Positions 51,094 to 62,521 of a DNA stretch of 64,000 nt are shown one piece after another. The stretch is taken from assembly GCA_009192285.1 (NCBI GenBank), contig WBVU01000022.1:248001-312000 (forward strand). Reading direction: 5' to 3'. The notes under the pieces are model-generated. The model was not told the origin of the DNA. It did no database searches and was given only the letters and a program-made list of their open reading frames with translations. This DNA is from Morchella semilibera (Eukaryota; Ascomycota; Pezizomycetes; Pezizales; Morchellaceae). The position numbers and the translations under genes are program-made. Within the stretch, counting starts at the first letter, position 1. Each line of letters starts with the position of its first letter.

Positions 51094-51867
51094 ATGGCTT
51101 GGCAGTCACCCTCCGCGAACACTGGATCCCACGATGGAAGCAATGGCGGGCAGGGCAACAACAGCGGCGCGGGACCCAACGGCAGCGGCGGTGGAGGCTC
51201 GCAGCCGGTAGGCACGGAGTACACGCTTCAAGGTATTTCCGAAGTTTTCCTCTTACTGTTGGCGGGGACAAGGGCAGCAACAAAAAGAAAAAAAAAAGAA
51301 AGAAGGAGAGCTGGGCTAATTGGTGGGGAAAAATGAAAAACAATGGCGAGAAATGAATAGGCGTCATGAGGTTCTTACAGACAGAATGGCACAAACACGA
51401 GCGAGACCGCAATTCGTGGGAGATTGAGCGCGCGGAGATGAAGGCGCGGATCGCGAAGCTGGAGGGCGAGAACAGGGCGGCGAAGCGCTTGCAGCAGGGC
51501 CTCTTGACGAGGATAAAGATGCTGGAGTTGGCGCTGAAGAAGAAGGGCCCAGCCATTGCGGCAACCGGTGCTGCTGCTACAGCGGAGGGTGCGGAGGGGG
51601 CAAAAATGGCACCGGCTGAGGACTCGGCACACTCGAAGTGTATGTTGGCATCGCCGGTGGGGGGGTTGAAGTTAGGAAGGTTATTGAAGTGCTGACTGAG
51701 TTCTCGATGGTAGCACCGCAATCGGGACTTCAGGCAAATGCACACCTTCTCGGAGACACGTCGGCAGTGCATAGAGCTGAGGCTGCGAGAAACAAAAGTA
51801 GGGCATATCTGGAAAAGTGTCTACAGGAGATTACATATCTTCTGACACCCCCGAACCACCCGCCTCC

Positions 51868-51907
<40 letters not shown>

Positions 51908-53684
51908 TCTAATATTGAGCTTAATCAGATGCTCCAGCAACATCAGCAACAGCAGCAGCAACAGCAACAGCAGCAACAGCAGCACCAGCAGCAGCAGCAG
52001 TCGCTTCAACAGCAGCTGTTGCAACAGCCTTCACAAGCTCCTAACCATCAGTTACCCCACCCTCCTGTCAATCATGCTGGGGGCTTTCAGTCATTGCCCC
52101 GGTCTCGTGCAGGTTCACATCCCCATCCCCATCCCCAAGCTCATGAAATGAGGAGTGATCAGCAGCAGCCGCAGACTCAGATGCAGGCAGCTATTCCAGA
52201 GCCTATGGTACGGGATCAGTCGGGGGAGAAGCCCGCAGCGTTTAATGCCGGAGCTGATACCAACCCATTCACTGCATCTCTTAATGAGAGCCCTACTTCA
52301 TCAACTCCAAGTGATGTCGATGGATGGGATTTTGATGAGTCAAGCCTTGCCGGCGACTCGGATACCTCAAATATAGACGAATTCGATTTCTCAAGCCGCA
52401 ATATAGGAAAGCCCACAAACAGCATGGGCAGAAAGAAGCTTTCTATAAGGCACCGCATTGATCCCAAGGCGGTTGTCAACTCAGATGCAGGGAGCTTTCA
52501 ACTTAAATTTGCACTGAGAGGTCACTTGGATGTGGTCCGTGGTGTTGTATTTACAGGAGGGGGCACGCGGAATGAGCCTGAAATCTGTACAGCGGGCGAT
52601 GATGGTGTGCTGAAGAGATGGAAGATTTCCAGCAGCAACTACGGTTTGTCACAGACAGCATCGGATATGGATGTTCAGAGTCACTTTACCCACCGGGGAC
52701 ACCAGGGAATGGTTACTTGCCTAGCTGCATACCCTCCAGCTATCGGGGGCTTGACGGCGGCCCGGGTGAGGGTGGGTGGGTATTCTCCGGCGGCCAGGAT
52801 GCTACAGTAAGGGTATGGGAATCAAACATGGTGGGCCCCAAGGCTACTCTTGAAGGTCATACAGACGTCGTATGGGCGGTTTGCGTACTCCCAGCCACAC
52901 CGTCCATGGCCGGGTCCTCAGAAGAGAGAATACTACTGGCTAGTGGATCCGGAGACGGGACAATCAAGATCTGGGGTGTATCACCGCCTTCCAACGTATT
53001 CAGCTACTCTCTGATCTCGAATATTGTCAGGCCAGGCATCACAGCAAGCCCAACATGTATCACGCCGTTCTCAGCATCGGGAGAGTCCTTTATCGTCTCT
53101 TATAACGACGCGGCAGTTATCATATATGACACTACATCGGGTGAAGAGATCTCCCAAATGATCAGCCACGAGACATACGATGGCACCCCCGCTACCGGCG
53201 TCAACGCAGTAGTCGCGTCAACAATCAGCCTTGACAGCGGCGCCGAGAGCGGGCGGGAAGAGGAGGAGCTCGTTGCAGGGGCGACAGGGCCTAAGGGTGG
53301 TGTGGCCGGTATGGTCATCACAGGACACGAAGACCGTTATGTGAGAATTTTCGATGCGAATAGTGGTAATTTTCCCTCTTGCGTAGTATAAATTGATAGA
53401 TACATGGCTAACTCGGCGGTTCAGGTCAATGCACATACACAATGCTCGCCCACACCGCGCCAATCTCATCACTCGCGCTTTCCCCAGACGGCCGCGAACT
53501 CGTCTCTGGGGGGCACGACGCAAGCCTGCGCTTCTGGAGCATGGAGAAGAGGTCGTGCTCCCAGGAGATCCCATCGCACAGGTTGATGCGGGGTGAGGGT
53601 GTCTGTGCCGTTGTGTGGAGCACAGACGGGAGATGGGTGGTGAGCGGTGGTGGGGACGGCATAGTCAAGGTGTTTTCCAGGTAG
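51094..53684 (+). CDS. Striatin (STRIPAK scaffold), with frame breaks
   Basis: Scaffold of the STRIPAK phosphatase-kinase complex, which in filamentous fungi controls cell fusion and fruiting (PRO11/StrA). Exon 1 is 51094-51232; exon 2 starts at 51361 ([20 protein letters not shown], the striatin caveolin-binding/coiled-coil region, with helix [20 protein letters not shown]). Near 51638-51680 either a 38-nt intron or a one-base change in a 7-G run is needed to pass into [15 protein letters not shown]. Then come [17 protein letters not shown], a polyQ region (51869-52020), and WD40 repeats from 52500 ([52 protein letters not shown]). One base is missing in a GGGGG run at 52746-52750. The intron 53366-53424 leads to the last blade, ending [12 protein letters not shown]. 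Confidence 0.9.
51869..52024 (+). repeat. CAA/CAG polyglutamine-coding repeat in striatin
   Basis: Two blocks of mixed CAA and CAG codons separated by a short [16 protein letters not shown] spacer. They encode runs of glutamine between the coiled-coil and WD40 parts. Confidence 0.9.
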
Positions 53685-54732
53685 TAGCAGAAATAGCAGA
53701 AGTAGTGTCTGTTAGTCAGCAGTCAGTAGCCAGTAGTATTAGTAGTAGTTTAGTAGTAGATCTAGCGAGCTTTGCCCTTGTTGTTGGCTGTACTTTTTCT
53801 ACTTTTTCTTTTTCTTTTTTCGTTCCTTTTTTTTTTTTTTTTGGCCATGGATTGGGCGTGGGAGAGGGGTGAAATTATGCCGTGCAACATGCACATGGAG
53901 AAACGTAGTCATGTGTTTTGAGAAACAACCACCATAGATACCTACTAACTAATGCGGTTTTTTTGTTGTGGTGTTTGCTTTTTTCACTGAAGATTAGTAT
54001 CGTTCGTCGCTGGCCGTTATGCATGCCTTGGGGGTTATTGTTCTGCGTCTGCGTGTGCTTTGCTTTTGTAAGTTTTTTTTTTTTGGCCTTTATTACTTTT
54101 ATGGAACTTAAGGGGGTGTGTGGGTATATCATGTAGGTAGCTAGCTAGGTGGGAGATGTTTGTGCATGTGTGGAGGGGAGTATTGCAGGAGAACCTTCTA
54201 TCAGTGTAGTGAGTGCCCTTTGTCATTACTTTGTTGATGAGCAGTGGGCTCTTTTTTGAGGTGTATGTGCATTGCGTGCTAGCTTTGTTATGTGTTATGT
54301 GCTATGCATTTGGCTGGTTAAGTATTTACAGCTATGGGCGTTATCTCTGTCAGTACCGCTTTGTGGTGTGTAGTGAGACGAACTCCTGGGGCTATGGTTA
54401 AACGGGGGTATGACTGATATCATTCAGTATTGAATTAAACGAATATGAATGGCGTTTTTTTAATTGTCAGGATCTACTAAGAGTACCTATTGTTTTTGTT
54501 TTCAAGTTTATGAGGAGTTAGTCGATCGTACCCCCAGGATATATCGATAGCCATCAAACTCTGTCTTGTTTGGCTGTGAGGATATTTTAATTGTTTTCAC
54601 TATTTGAAGTCTCATGACTGTGGAACGGAAGACTAGGTAGGTTACCTGGTCGTTTTGGAGATGCATTTGTCGCCACCCGGCGGGCACAGGCTGAGCTTGT
54701 GGTAGAATATCGTGAAGCATTAGAAGAGTCCT

Positions 54733-54790
54733 ATTGGCCATGGAACCAGTCTCTCGAACCCTGTTTTGAGACCCCTGTTCCTACAAAAAT
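54733..54790 (-). repeat. Dispersed repeat copy, inverted relative to 59373
   Basis: The reverse complement shares a perfect core, AACAGGGGTCTCAAAACAGG, with 59373-59424 and further similarity on both sides up to a GGCCAAT word. It lies about 60 bp from the foldback element at 54850. Confidence 0.7.
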
Positions 54791-54849
54791 TCGCAAATCA
54801 CTTGTGCAATTCGGTGCTAATTACCGGCCGCAAGCTATATACATGTATG

Positions 54850-54978
54850 TAGACTCACTTGTGGGGGGTATGCCGAACATGGGAGTATGCCGAATTACAC
54901 TCAAACCTCGATGTTGCGACCAGCTACTCTTGCCTGTTCGGCATTCCCATGTTCGGCATCCCCCCATAAGTGAGTCTA
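54850..54978. mobile_element. MITE-like foldback element (TAGACTCACTT ends)
   Basis: 129 bp. Arms 54850-54894 and 54937-54978 are inverted copies with small gaps; the outer end is TAGACTCACTT and both ends are TA. Each arm carries two copies of ATGCCGAA separated by CATGGGA, so the arm has its own internal direct repeat. Short centre of about 42 bp. No coding capacity. Confidence 0.75.
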
Positions 54979-55928
54979 CTTATAACATCTATATCGCAAA
55001 TGATTCTTCCGTTCAAAACCGTGCTACTTATAAACGGGCCCTCTTGCCCTCGTAGCGCAATTGCAGTAATCTCATCAGTTCGCCCAGACCAAAGCTCTCC
55101 CCCGACCACAGAAACAGGCGAAAGTCTATGTCGTGGACTTTAGTAGTGGATTTGGCCAGGGACTAGCTACTAAAGGGAATATCTGAGGCTGGTCCCTGCC
55201 CCTCCAGTCAATCACTCAAGCAGGGATTCCTGCACGGAGATGGTCGGGTTGGCGAGGTTTCTACGGTACCTTATTTTACGGATTTCCGGTCATTGACCCT
55301 GCGAACCAGCAAAGAATAGAACGCAATCCTCTAGAGAGCGATCAAACCTCTCCCAACGCTACTGTATGTACTCTATCACCCTTGTTCTGCTCCCTGAGAG
55401 CAAGTGCTTACCACCCCCCAAATTAAATAGCGTTGTACTTTAGGGGCAGCGGGTTTCTTATCCTCCCCCTCGGTCTCACTTACCCTGGACCGACCGGCCA
55501 CTTTCTAGGGAGCAGGCAGGTTCCACAGGAAAAAGAAAAAAAATCCGGCCCCCAGACCAAGACAAGATCAACGGTGGGAATTCGCCACTGTTGCGGTTGA
55601 AACCTGTGTCTGTCTTGGCACATAACTACCTAATACAGATGTCTCAGCTATTATCTATAATTTTCCACTTTAGGCAACAGGGCACACGATAGTAGTATCT
55701 AATGGCCGGCGATGAGGGAATACTGACGTTTCCCCGTCTCCGTAATCGGCCTCTGGCGACGTCAGCTATGTTTCGGTTTATATATCTGGCTCGGATTGGG
55801 GGGGTTGCTGGCTGGTGGTGGGCTATGACGACATGAGCTGCTCATCCTCATACTGTGTGTGATATATGTATCAGAACGGTCAACATAACAGGCAAATTAA
55901 CTACCAAAAACAAGAAACTGCTCTTAAA

Positions 55929-58839
55929 ATGGGCAGAGGTAATAAAAACCCCACCGCTACAAACACCACCCCAACAGCCCCATTGCTCGCCCGCACCAGC
56001 GAATACTTTCCTGCAGAAGAGACGCCTTCAACTACCACTAAAACACGAACCCGCCGCACCTCCCTTTCCACCACGGACCCACAAACACCACCACCAATAA
56101 TCATCCACCGTCCAGACTCATCGGAGTCTTCCTCCTCGTCGTCAACTATAGACCCGCATAAGGGCACTTCTCGTCACATCGACCACCCTCCCCCAAAGAA
56201 TCCGCCAATGTCCTCCGCGAAAAACGCCCAGGATATCGAACATGACATACGCGAGCCGCTCGTCAGCAAGCGTAGCGACCCCTCTCGCGCGGCAAAGGAG
56301 AATGCTATCAAGCAGAAGCTGAGAACATATGAGGCCCTGCTGGCGCTCAGAGAGGGGTATATTCCGACGACGGAGCAGCTGGCGCAATGGGCAAGGTATG
56401 CGCTGAGGTCGTCGGGCGTTCTGGATAGTCGAAATCGGAGGTTAAGCACGCATGGGAGAGGATTTGTGAGAGATGTGAGGGCATGGGTAGAGGCGGTGGT
56501 TGAGTTAGGGTTGAGTAAGAATGTAAGTACATGGTGAGTGATGGCTTGTGATGCAACTAACGGGTGTGGGAATTTGATAGTCCGATGATAAAATTCAGGA
56601 GTTTATTTATAATACGTCAAATGCACAGATATCGGCAAAGGGGCCGAGTATGACGGGTGCTATTATTGGAGATGGTGCGACTACTAGTGCTATGAGGCCC
56701 TCTAATACGGAGATGCAGAAAAGTGAGTGGAAATGATCGTTGACGATTTCATTAACGCTGGACCACAACTAACTGATTTTTTTAGTGTATAAGCGATTGA
56801 GAAACCTAGGCAGCCTGCTTTATTCTAGCCCAGAGTTTAGGAAGCTGTTGAATGACGCTTCAGGTATATCTTGAGTGTGGTGTGACGGTTGAAATAACTG
56901 TGAAATAAGTGCTGAAATTCGCAACCTAGTCCTCGGACGCGAAATTCTCGCAGATGCCGCCTCTCAGGTTGGCAGCATCGCCAGCGACGCGGCAGACAAG
57001 ATCCGCCCCTCGGAGTCCGAAACATCCAAAATCGACCAACCTGCCGAGTCTGCCCTCGGGGATAAGTCCTCGCAGCTGCCGTCCGGCGCCCAAGTTCAGT
57101 CACAGGCCAAGGAGAAAGGCAGAGAGTACAGCGAGCAGGCGCGCAAGAAGAGCCAACAGACCCGCGACGACATGGAGTCCTATCTGCGCCAGAAATTTCC
57201 GAAGCAGCGCAGGGACGCGGTCGTAAATAGGCTTAAGAGGGTGCTAGCTGAGATCCAGAATAACCCCGACTTTCAGGAGTCGGTGGACTTTTTAATGGGG
57301 CTGATGAAGAAGTATGGGCTTAAGATGAAGGATAAGCTGGCGCAGGAGGCGCAGAGGGCGAAGGAAACGACCGAGGTAAAGACTGATGAGCATTTTGATA
57401 GGGCGTTGTCCCAAGCTAAGGTATGAGAAACTTCTGGGGGTCTGTGTCTACTTTTTTATATATCAGGTTGTTAATAGATCGAGTAGGCTATACTGATGGT
57501 GTTTGCTGATGGCAAACCATTGGACGATATCAGCGATGCATTCCGCCAGGTAATGGAGGATGTCCAGAATGACCCTGAGCTCCAAGACTTCTATAACGAC
57601 GCCACCAGATTCATCCAGCGCGCATTGACCGACAAGAACTTTGTTACCTCCGATGCCGCCGACGCTGAAGCACACCGTCTCTACGATCGCTCACAGGAGC
57701 TCCTTGACGAGAAGAAAGATAAATACCGTCCTGACATTGAGCACCTTTTCGAGGAGCTACGGAGCTTCAGAGACTGTATTTCCAACGACTGTGAGAATCG
57801 GAGAGTTGTCGAGACATCCAAGAAAGTGTTTAACGACTTGGTAATTCTCGACAGTAAGGGACAGTTCAAAGGGTTTAGGAAGAAGGTTGTGAGGGACCTT
57901 ATTGATGTGGTGCTGCCGAGGTTTGTGGGCGAGGTCAGATATATCCCGATGCCGAGAATTGAGTATCAGGACCGTGATTTCGACTTGATACTGGAGAATG
58001 TCATCTTGGAGTCAGGTATATATCCCTTGCTCTTTATAGATTTCTGGGTGGGGTAGCTAGCTGATAACATTTAAATAGACCATTTCGTCCCCTACCGCAT
58101 GCTCTTCGAGGCATTCAGCAAAGCCGAATTCGTCAACGATTACACCTTCACCTCCAAATACGCCGCCACCACCCGAATCACCGTCGAGAACATCAACCTC
58201 TTTTTCAAAGACGCCTCTTTCATCCTCCGCAAAAAGACGGGCCTCACTTTCTCCGACAGTGGCTTCCTTGACATCTTCATGGACGGCCGCGGCGCCTCCG
58301 CAGAGCTCATTCTCGACTCCATCATGGACGACGATGACTACGACAACGACACATCCTCCTCAGAGAGCTACTTCCACGTTCGCAGCATTAAGGTCACGAT
58401 CCACAAGTTCCGCTATAACTACAACGCCTACCACTCTTGGGCGGCCGCGCTGCTCGCACCCGTCATTCGCCCGTCGGTGAGGAGGCTCCTTGCGAGATTG
58501 CTTGAGCAGAAGATTAGGGAAGTGTTTGAGACGGCAGATCGGGAGATGTATGCGATGGCGGAGAGGATGAGGGTTGCGTCGATTGCAAGTCAGGGAGGTG
58601 GGAGTGTGGAGTCGTGGATTAGGGCTGTTTTTTCGAGGCCAAATATGGGCAGACGGCACGGGGGCGGCGCGTTTAGGGTAAATGTGGGGATGGAGGAGGT
58701 TTTGTTCCCGGGTGAGCATGCGCCGGGGTCGTTGGCTACGAAGATTAAGGCGGTGGAGGAGAGGGTGGATCTTGGTGGTGAGGGAGATGGGCTTGCGAAG
58801 ACGGGGTGGAGAAATGATATTTTTGATATCAAGGCTTGA
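55929..58839 (+). CDS. HAM1-like domain protein (fungal, large)
   Basis: Six exons join in frame: 55929-56522, 56581-56722, 56786-56863, 56930-57420, 57487-58015 and 58079-58839, giving 864 residues. An in-frame ATG at 55866 would add 21 residues; the 55929 start (AAAATGGG) has the better context. The N-terminus is low-complexity Thr/Pro/Ser-rich. Then come LREGYIPTTEQLAQWARYAL, VYKRLRNLGSLLYSSPEFRK, helices rich in Lys/Glu (about 350-430), DGKPLDDISDAFRQVMEDVQ and the C-terminal part with FVGEVRYIPMPRIEYQDRDF and ITVENINLFFKDASFILRKK. This layout fits the fungal HAM1-like N- and C-terminal domain family (formerly DUF5923/DUF4449). Its function is unsettled; the C-terminal part recalls lipid-binding beta-rich folds, which is inference. 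Frame intact throughout. Confidence 0.8.
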
Positions 58840-59219
58840 TTTATCAGGGCTTGATTTATCTATATATATATAAGTTATGGCCACGGCTTATGTATTTCCG
58901 AGTGCGACTTCTAGTTTATTTTGTTTTGTTGGTCTATTTTTTGCTTGGAAATGTGCCTATGGACTGGAAACGTCGTGGTATTTTGTGTAGCTTAATCGAC
59001 GAAGTTTGTTTTCGAACATAATGATATTTTTTCTCCCCGCCTAATTTCTGATGTTTTCGTCTACGCATGTATGAACAATGGTGTTTTCGTCTGAGCGAGT
59101 TCGATCGAGGAAAAGATACCACAGCGCCATGCAAAGCTAGTCACGATATATCACTCGGCCTCTAAAAAAGCCTTTCATGTAAAATTACCCATCGAAGAAT
59201 GAATGATCGCCAACGTATA

Positions 59220-59356
59220 TACTCGTTTACCATAAGAACCAAAAAATGCAGTTGCTCGGGGCAAGGATAATTTGTATGGACTGACGATGTTCTCCCTACA
59301 AATCATCCCTGTTTCAGTCACTTGCATTTTCTGGTTCTTGTCGTGGTAAACGAGTA
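59220..59356. mobile_element. MITE-like foldback element (TACTCGTTT ends)
   Basis: 137 bp. Arms 59220-59254 and 59319-59356 are inverted: TACTCGTTTACCA, AAGAACCA and AAAATGCA blocks match with small gaps, and both ends are TA. The first nine bases, TACTCGTTT, equal those of the element at 46851, which suggests one transposase family. No coding capacity. Confidence 0.75.
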
Positions 59357-59372
59357 CAGCGAGAGATAGAGC

Positions 59373-59424
59373 TATTTGTAGAAACAGGGGTCTCAAAACA
59401 GGGTTTGAATGGCTGAGTTGGCCA
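59373..59424 (+). repeat. Dispersed repeat copy matching 54733-54790
   Basis: Shares the core AACAGGGGTCTCAAAACAGG and flanking similarity with 54733-54790 in opposite orientation. It lies 17 bp after a foldback element, as the other copy also sits close to one. Confidence 0.7.
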
Positions 59425-59600
59425 ATGGGCTCTTTCCATACGCCTACCACTCATTGCACACTTAAAGAGCAACCGCCGCCTTCTGATTTTATGCTTCAGG
59501 ATGGTAGAAGATTGCTGGCTACAGTCGACTCTTATTTAAAAGCGCCTCTTATCATATCGCCCTCACTCAAGTACCTTAAACATTATATACTTGGGTGTAG

Positions 59601-59638
59601 CAATAAGAACTAGAAAATGCAAGTGAAGAGACAGGGTT
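59601..59638 (+). repeat. Partial copy of the 59220 foldback element
   Basis: AATAAGAACTAGAAAATGCA followed by AGTGAAGAGACAGGG resembles the reverse complement of the right arm and inner part of the 59220-59356 element. The terminal TACTCGTTT is not present, so it is a fragment or a diverged copy. Confidence 0.55.
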
Positions 59639-60342
59639 TACTTGATGGAGTGGCGCCACTCTGCCATACAAATAACTTCATTGCATGCTCTAGTTCTAAA
59701 CCTCGTACGCAAGTAATAGCCATTTGGGGAAATAACTCTTGGTTGCCCTGCACTTATAAATTACTCGTTACTAGAGTTACCGATTCTAGTATTGGCACGG
59801 ACCGGGCGGTTTCGTCCGTGAAAAGGGGGGGGGGGGGGTAATAGCCACTCTATAAAGATATAAATTCGCAAGCTATTATATTAAACTCTGAAGGTACCAT
59901 GTTTATCCTATTCTATAAGGGTAAATGTTTTAAAAGGGTATGACTTCGCGCCAACTTTGTATCTATAGGGGTAGCCGCGGGGAGAAAACTAATTTAAATA
60001 TTGACGAGATCAAAGGCATAGATTAAAGTATATCTGGGGATACCGCTTGAATGATCTAAAAGGCCTGGCGGCAGAGTATCCATAGACCTGGACCCGGTTT
60101 CCCGGCGACATACATATAACCGTCCTCCCCTGTCTCATCTTTATCCCCTCGGGCCTGACATTAGTAATCCTGAGCAGGATTGACTACATGTATCTTTCTA
60201 TTAGGCCCAAATCTTTGTGAGCTTATATTTCCCGACAGTTCTTCAATGTGGTTTCCAGCCCCTCGAGGCGCAGCCGGGCTCTTCTTGAATCTTAATGTAC
60301 CTACAACGCATTCTAACACCCCTTCTATCTAGATTTATATAT

Positions 60343-60419
60343 GCCCTGGTGGCCAAGTTGGTAAGGCGCAGCACTTGTAAGAGATGCTGAGATCCCCGGT
60401 TCAAATCCGGGTCAGGGCA
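60343..60419 (+). tRNA. tRNA-Thr (TGT) with a 4-nt insert at the intron position
   Basis: Acceptor GCCCTGG pairs with TCAGGGC, discriminator A at 60419. A box TGGCCAAGTTGG, D stem GCC/GGC. The anticodon stem CAGCA/TGCTG is perfect, and the T arm CCCGG-TTCAAAT-CCGGG is canonical with B box GGTTCAAATCC. The anticodon loop reads CTTGTAAGAGA, eleven bases. Removing AGAG (equivalently GAGA) after position 37 leaves a normal 7-base loop CTTGTAA with anticodon TGT. All other parts look functional. Confidence 0.85.
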
Positions 60420-62521
60420 ATCATAACTCTCTTTTTAGAATTGGGTCCCTTCTGAGGGGGAATTTTTTTCCTGGATGTGGCGAGCACTTGTAAAATTGGT
60501 TACCTACGCATAGGCATAATAGGGCGCTGGAGCACCTTTCAACGAGTGAACGACGTGATACATAGTTTAAGGCCCAATTATTCCGCATCTTTAATACCTA
60601 AAGCTACCAAGTGATATCAAACCTAAGCTGGTACTGGTACTGTGGTCATAACGGTGTAGATGTCTAGATGTAAATACATGTACCTGAGTATACTAGAAAT
60701 TTAGTAGACAAGACTGGAGCAGCGGTCAATGAATTGATGAATTCCACTGATTTTAACTGCGGCAGTTGGTCGTAGACATCAGAAATTCTGGCCAGGCCTT
60801 CTTTCTCGCGATATCATGTAATTCCTGCATCAATCACCCCAGTAGGGGTCACATGGGGTATCATATCGGTGAGGTAGTAACTATTCTTTTGATCTAGTGT
60901 AGCGATCTTAAGCGGGGAGGGGGGGGTTGAATGAAGCCGCTCGGGGTCAGCCACGATTGTTTCTTGTAGTATCCTAACGCCAAAGACACCGGGTGTGTTG
61001 AGGCCGATTTGGTGAGTGACGAAACAACAACCCTGTGTATTTTGTCTATGCATATAGTACCGCTCTCATACATTCGAATAGACGTCACCTCAGCAGGAGA
61101 CCCGTATCCGAGTGATTTCCTATGAACCTAGGTGCCTTGTGTGGTGGTTACGTTGTGTCACTCGACTTTAGCGGCGCATGTTAATGGGGTGACCGAATGA
61201 AGACTGTTGTCCAAATTATAGTATTAAGATGTCATTATCGTCCCATAAGTACAGAAATGCTCCGTAGGCCCGGGGTTGGGTTTCCCGGGTCTTGGACGCG
61301 GCGACGTTGCACGACATGATATCTTATTATGGTATGTGTGCAGGTCATTGTAAGGATCCTCCCTCTGAACGTTCTCATGAACGTTCTGCGCAAGACTGAA
61401 TGTAGTTCGACTTCCTCAAGTTAGAAAAACTTATTTGACTAAGATATTCTATTTTGCGCTAGACGAATTATAGCCTGTGTCTAAATCCGTGGTAGTGATG
61501 CACGAGGCGGTTAGCCGGGTTTTAAAGAGCAGGGGTCGTTCTTGGCAATCTGGTGAATGATCGTCGGTTTAACGCCCGGAAAAAAAAAGAAGGGAAAAAA
61601 CAAATTCAGAAGACAAGCCATCGCGTCAAAGTCCCGGGCATCATCTTCAACGGGGCTGATATTTGAGTATTCGTGTTGTCACCCCAGGACCATTTGAAGA
61701 TCCGGTGTTTGAACCGCAGAATGGGGTTTCCATTTGCAATAATTTCGATCCTTCACGTTCCACGCTTGGCCACTTCGATTTGTTCGCCAAAATTACGCAG
61801 GTGGAGCCGTACCGGACTATGGATATCCATACCCGGTCTTGGGGCTTGCAACCCAACGTAGATGTACCTACAGCGTTAGTACTCTTTTTTTAAAAGGAGT
61901 TCTGAGGTACATACGGTGCCTAGGTTGTGACAAACGTTGATTATCAGAACCATATGTTGACGGTTTTGTGGCAGAGCTGTCTCTGAAGGTCAAACATCCC
62001 CCCCACGATCACCGGCATAGATGCAGGGGATCTGGGATGAGGTGTGCCCAGAGACGGAGCGGCGGGGTTGTGAGCACAAATAACTTGAGAAAGGGAATTA
62101 TCTAAGAGCGGGGTCACGATCTCTTATCGTTCCACTATCACGGTGAGAGATGACCGCATATCAGGAACATTTAGATAGAGTACATGTACCTAGTCTCGGG
62201 GTCCTGCTGCCTGCAAACATCCCGCGTCTACCTACTGGTCCGCCCTTATTTATTGTGTTTTTCTCTCGGGGTCCAGTTTTTTTTCTCCTTCTCCCCACCT
62301 TCCCCCTCTCTGCGCCAGTACCACCGTTGCTTGTGAGTTTGATTTTATCTGAAATTTTTCTGATTCGACCTTGCCTTTATTACCTTTATTAGCCGTACTG
62401 ATTCTACAAAGTTGTTGATTCGCTGTTGCTGAGGGTTGCCCCGCCGCTGCTATAGTTGCTACTGTCTTTAAAAACCCCAAAGCAGTTCGAACATTTCATT
62501 CACCTGCCGTGTTCCGTAACG
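60420..62521. other. Intergenic upstream of phosphofructokinase
   Basis: 2.1 kb without a supported gene. TACATGTA at 60675 and 62181; a direct repeat GAACGTTCTCATGAACGTTC near 61368-61388. The last few hundred bases are pyrimidine-rich and probably form the PFK promoter and leader. Confidence 0.6.
60432..60436 (+). terminator. Pol III terminator of tRNA-Thr
   Basis: TTTTT 13 bp after the tRNA end, the usual RNA polymerase III stop signal. Confidence 0.75.

Larger units (their letters stand above)
53685..55928. other. Intergenic with foldback and dispersed repeats
   Basis: 2.2 kb without a gene. Holds T-rich tracts near 53827-53842, TACATGTA at 54840, a foldback element at 54850-54978 and a repeat (54733-54790) shared with 59373-59424. 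The right end is the likely promoter of the HAM1-like gene. Confidence 0.65.
58840..60342. other. Intergenic with foldback element and repeats
   Basis: 1.5 kb without a gene. Contains the foldback at 59220-59356, the repeat at 59373-59424, a partial foldback copy at 59601-59638, a G run at 59826-59838 preceded by a CACGGAC/GTCCGTG hairpin, and TACATGTA at 60185. Confidence 0.65.

Noticed and set aside
34345-53684. Programmed ribosomal frameshifting as the cause of the frame breaks
   Set aside because: Shifts go in both directions at unrelated sites without a shared slippery heptamer or downstream structure, and up to ten in one gene is not plausible.
59796-59821. CACGGAC/GTCCGTG hairpin before a G run
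   Set aside because: A 7-bp stem alone is expected by chance in this length of sequence and has no TA ends or coding context.
61368-61388. GAACGTTC direct repeats resembling a heat-shock element
   Set aside because: The spacing between units is four bases, not the two that HSF trimers need, and it lies over 1 kb from the nearest start codon.
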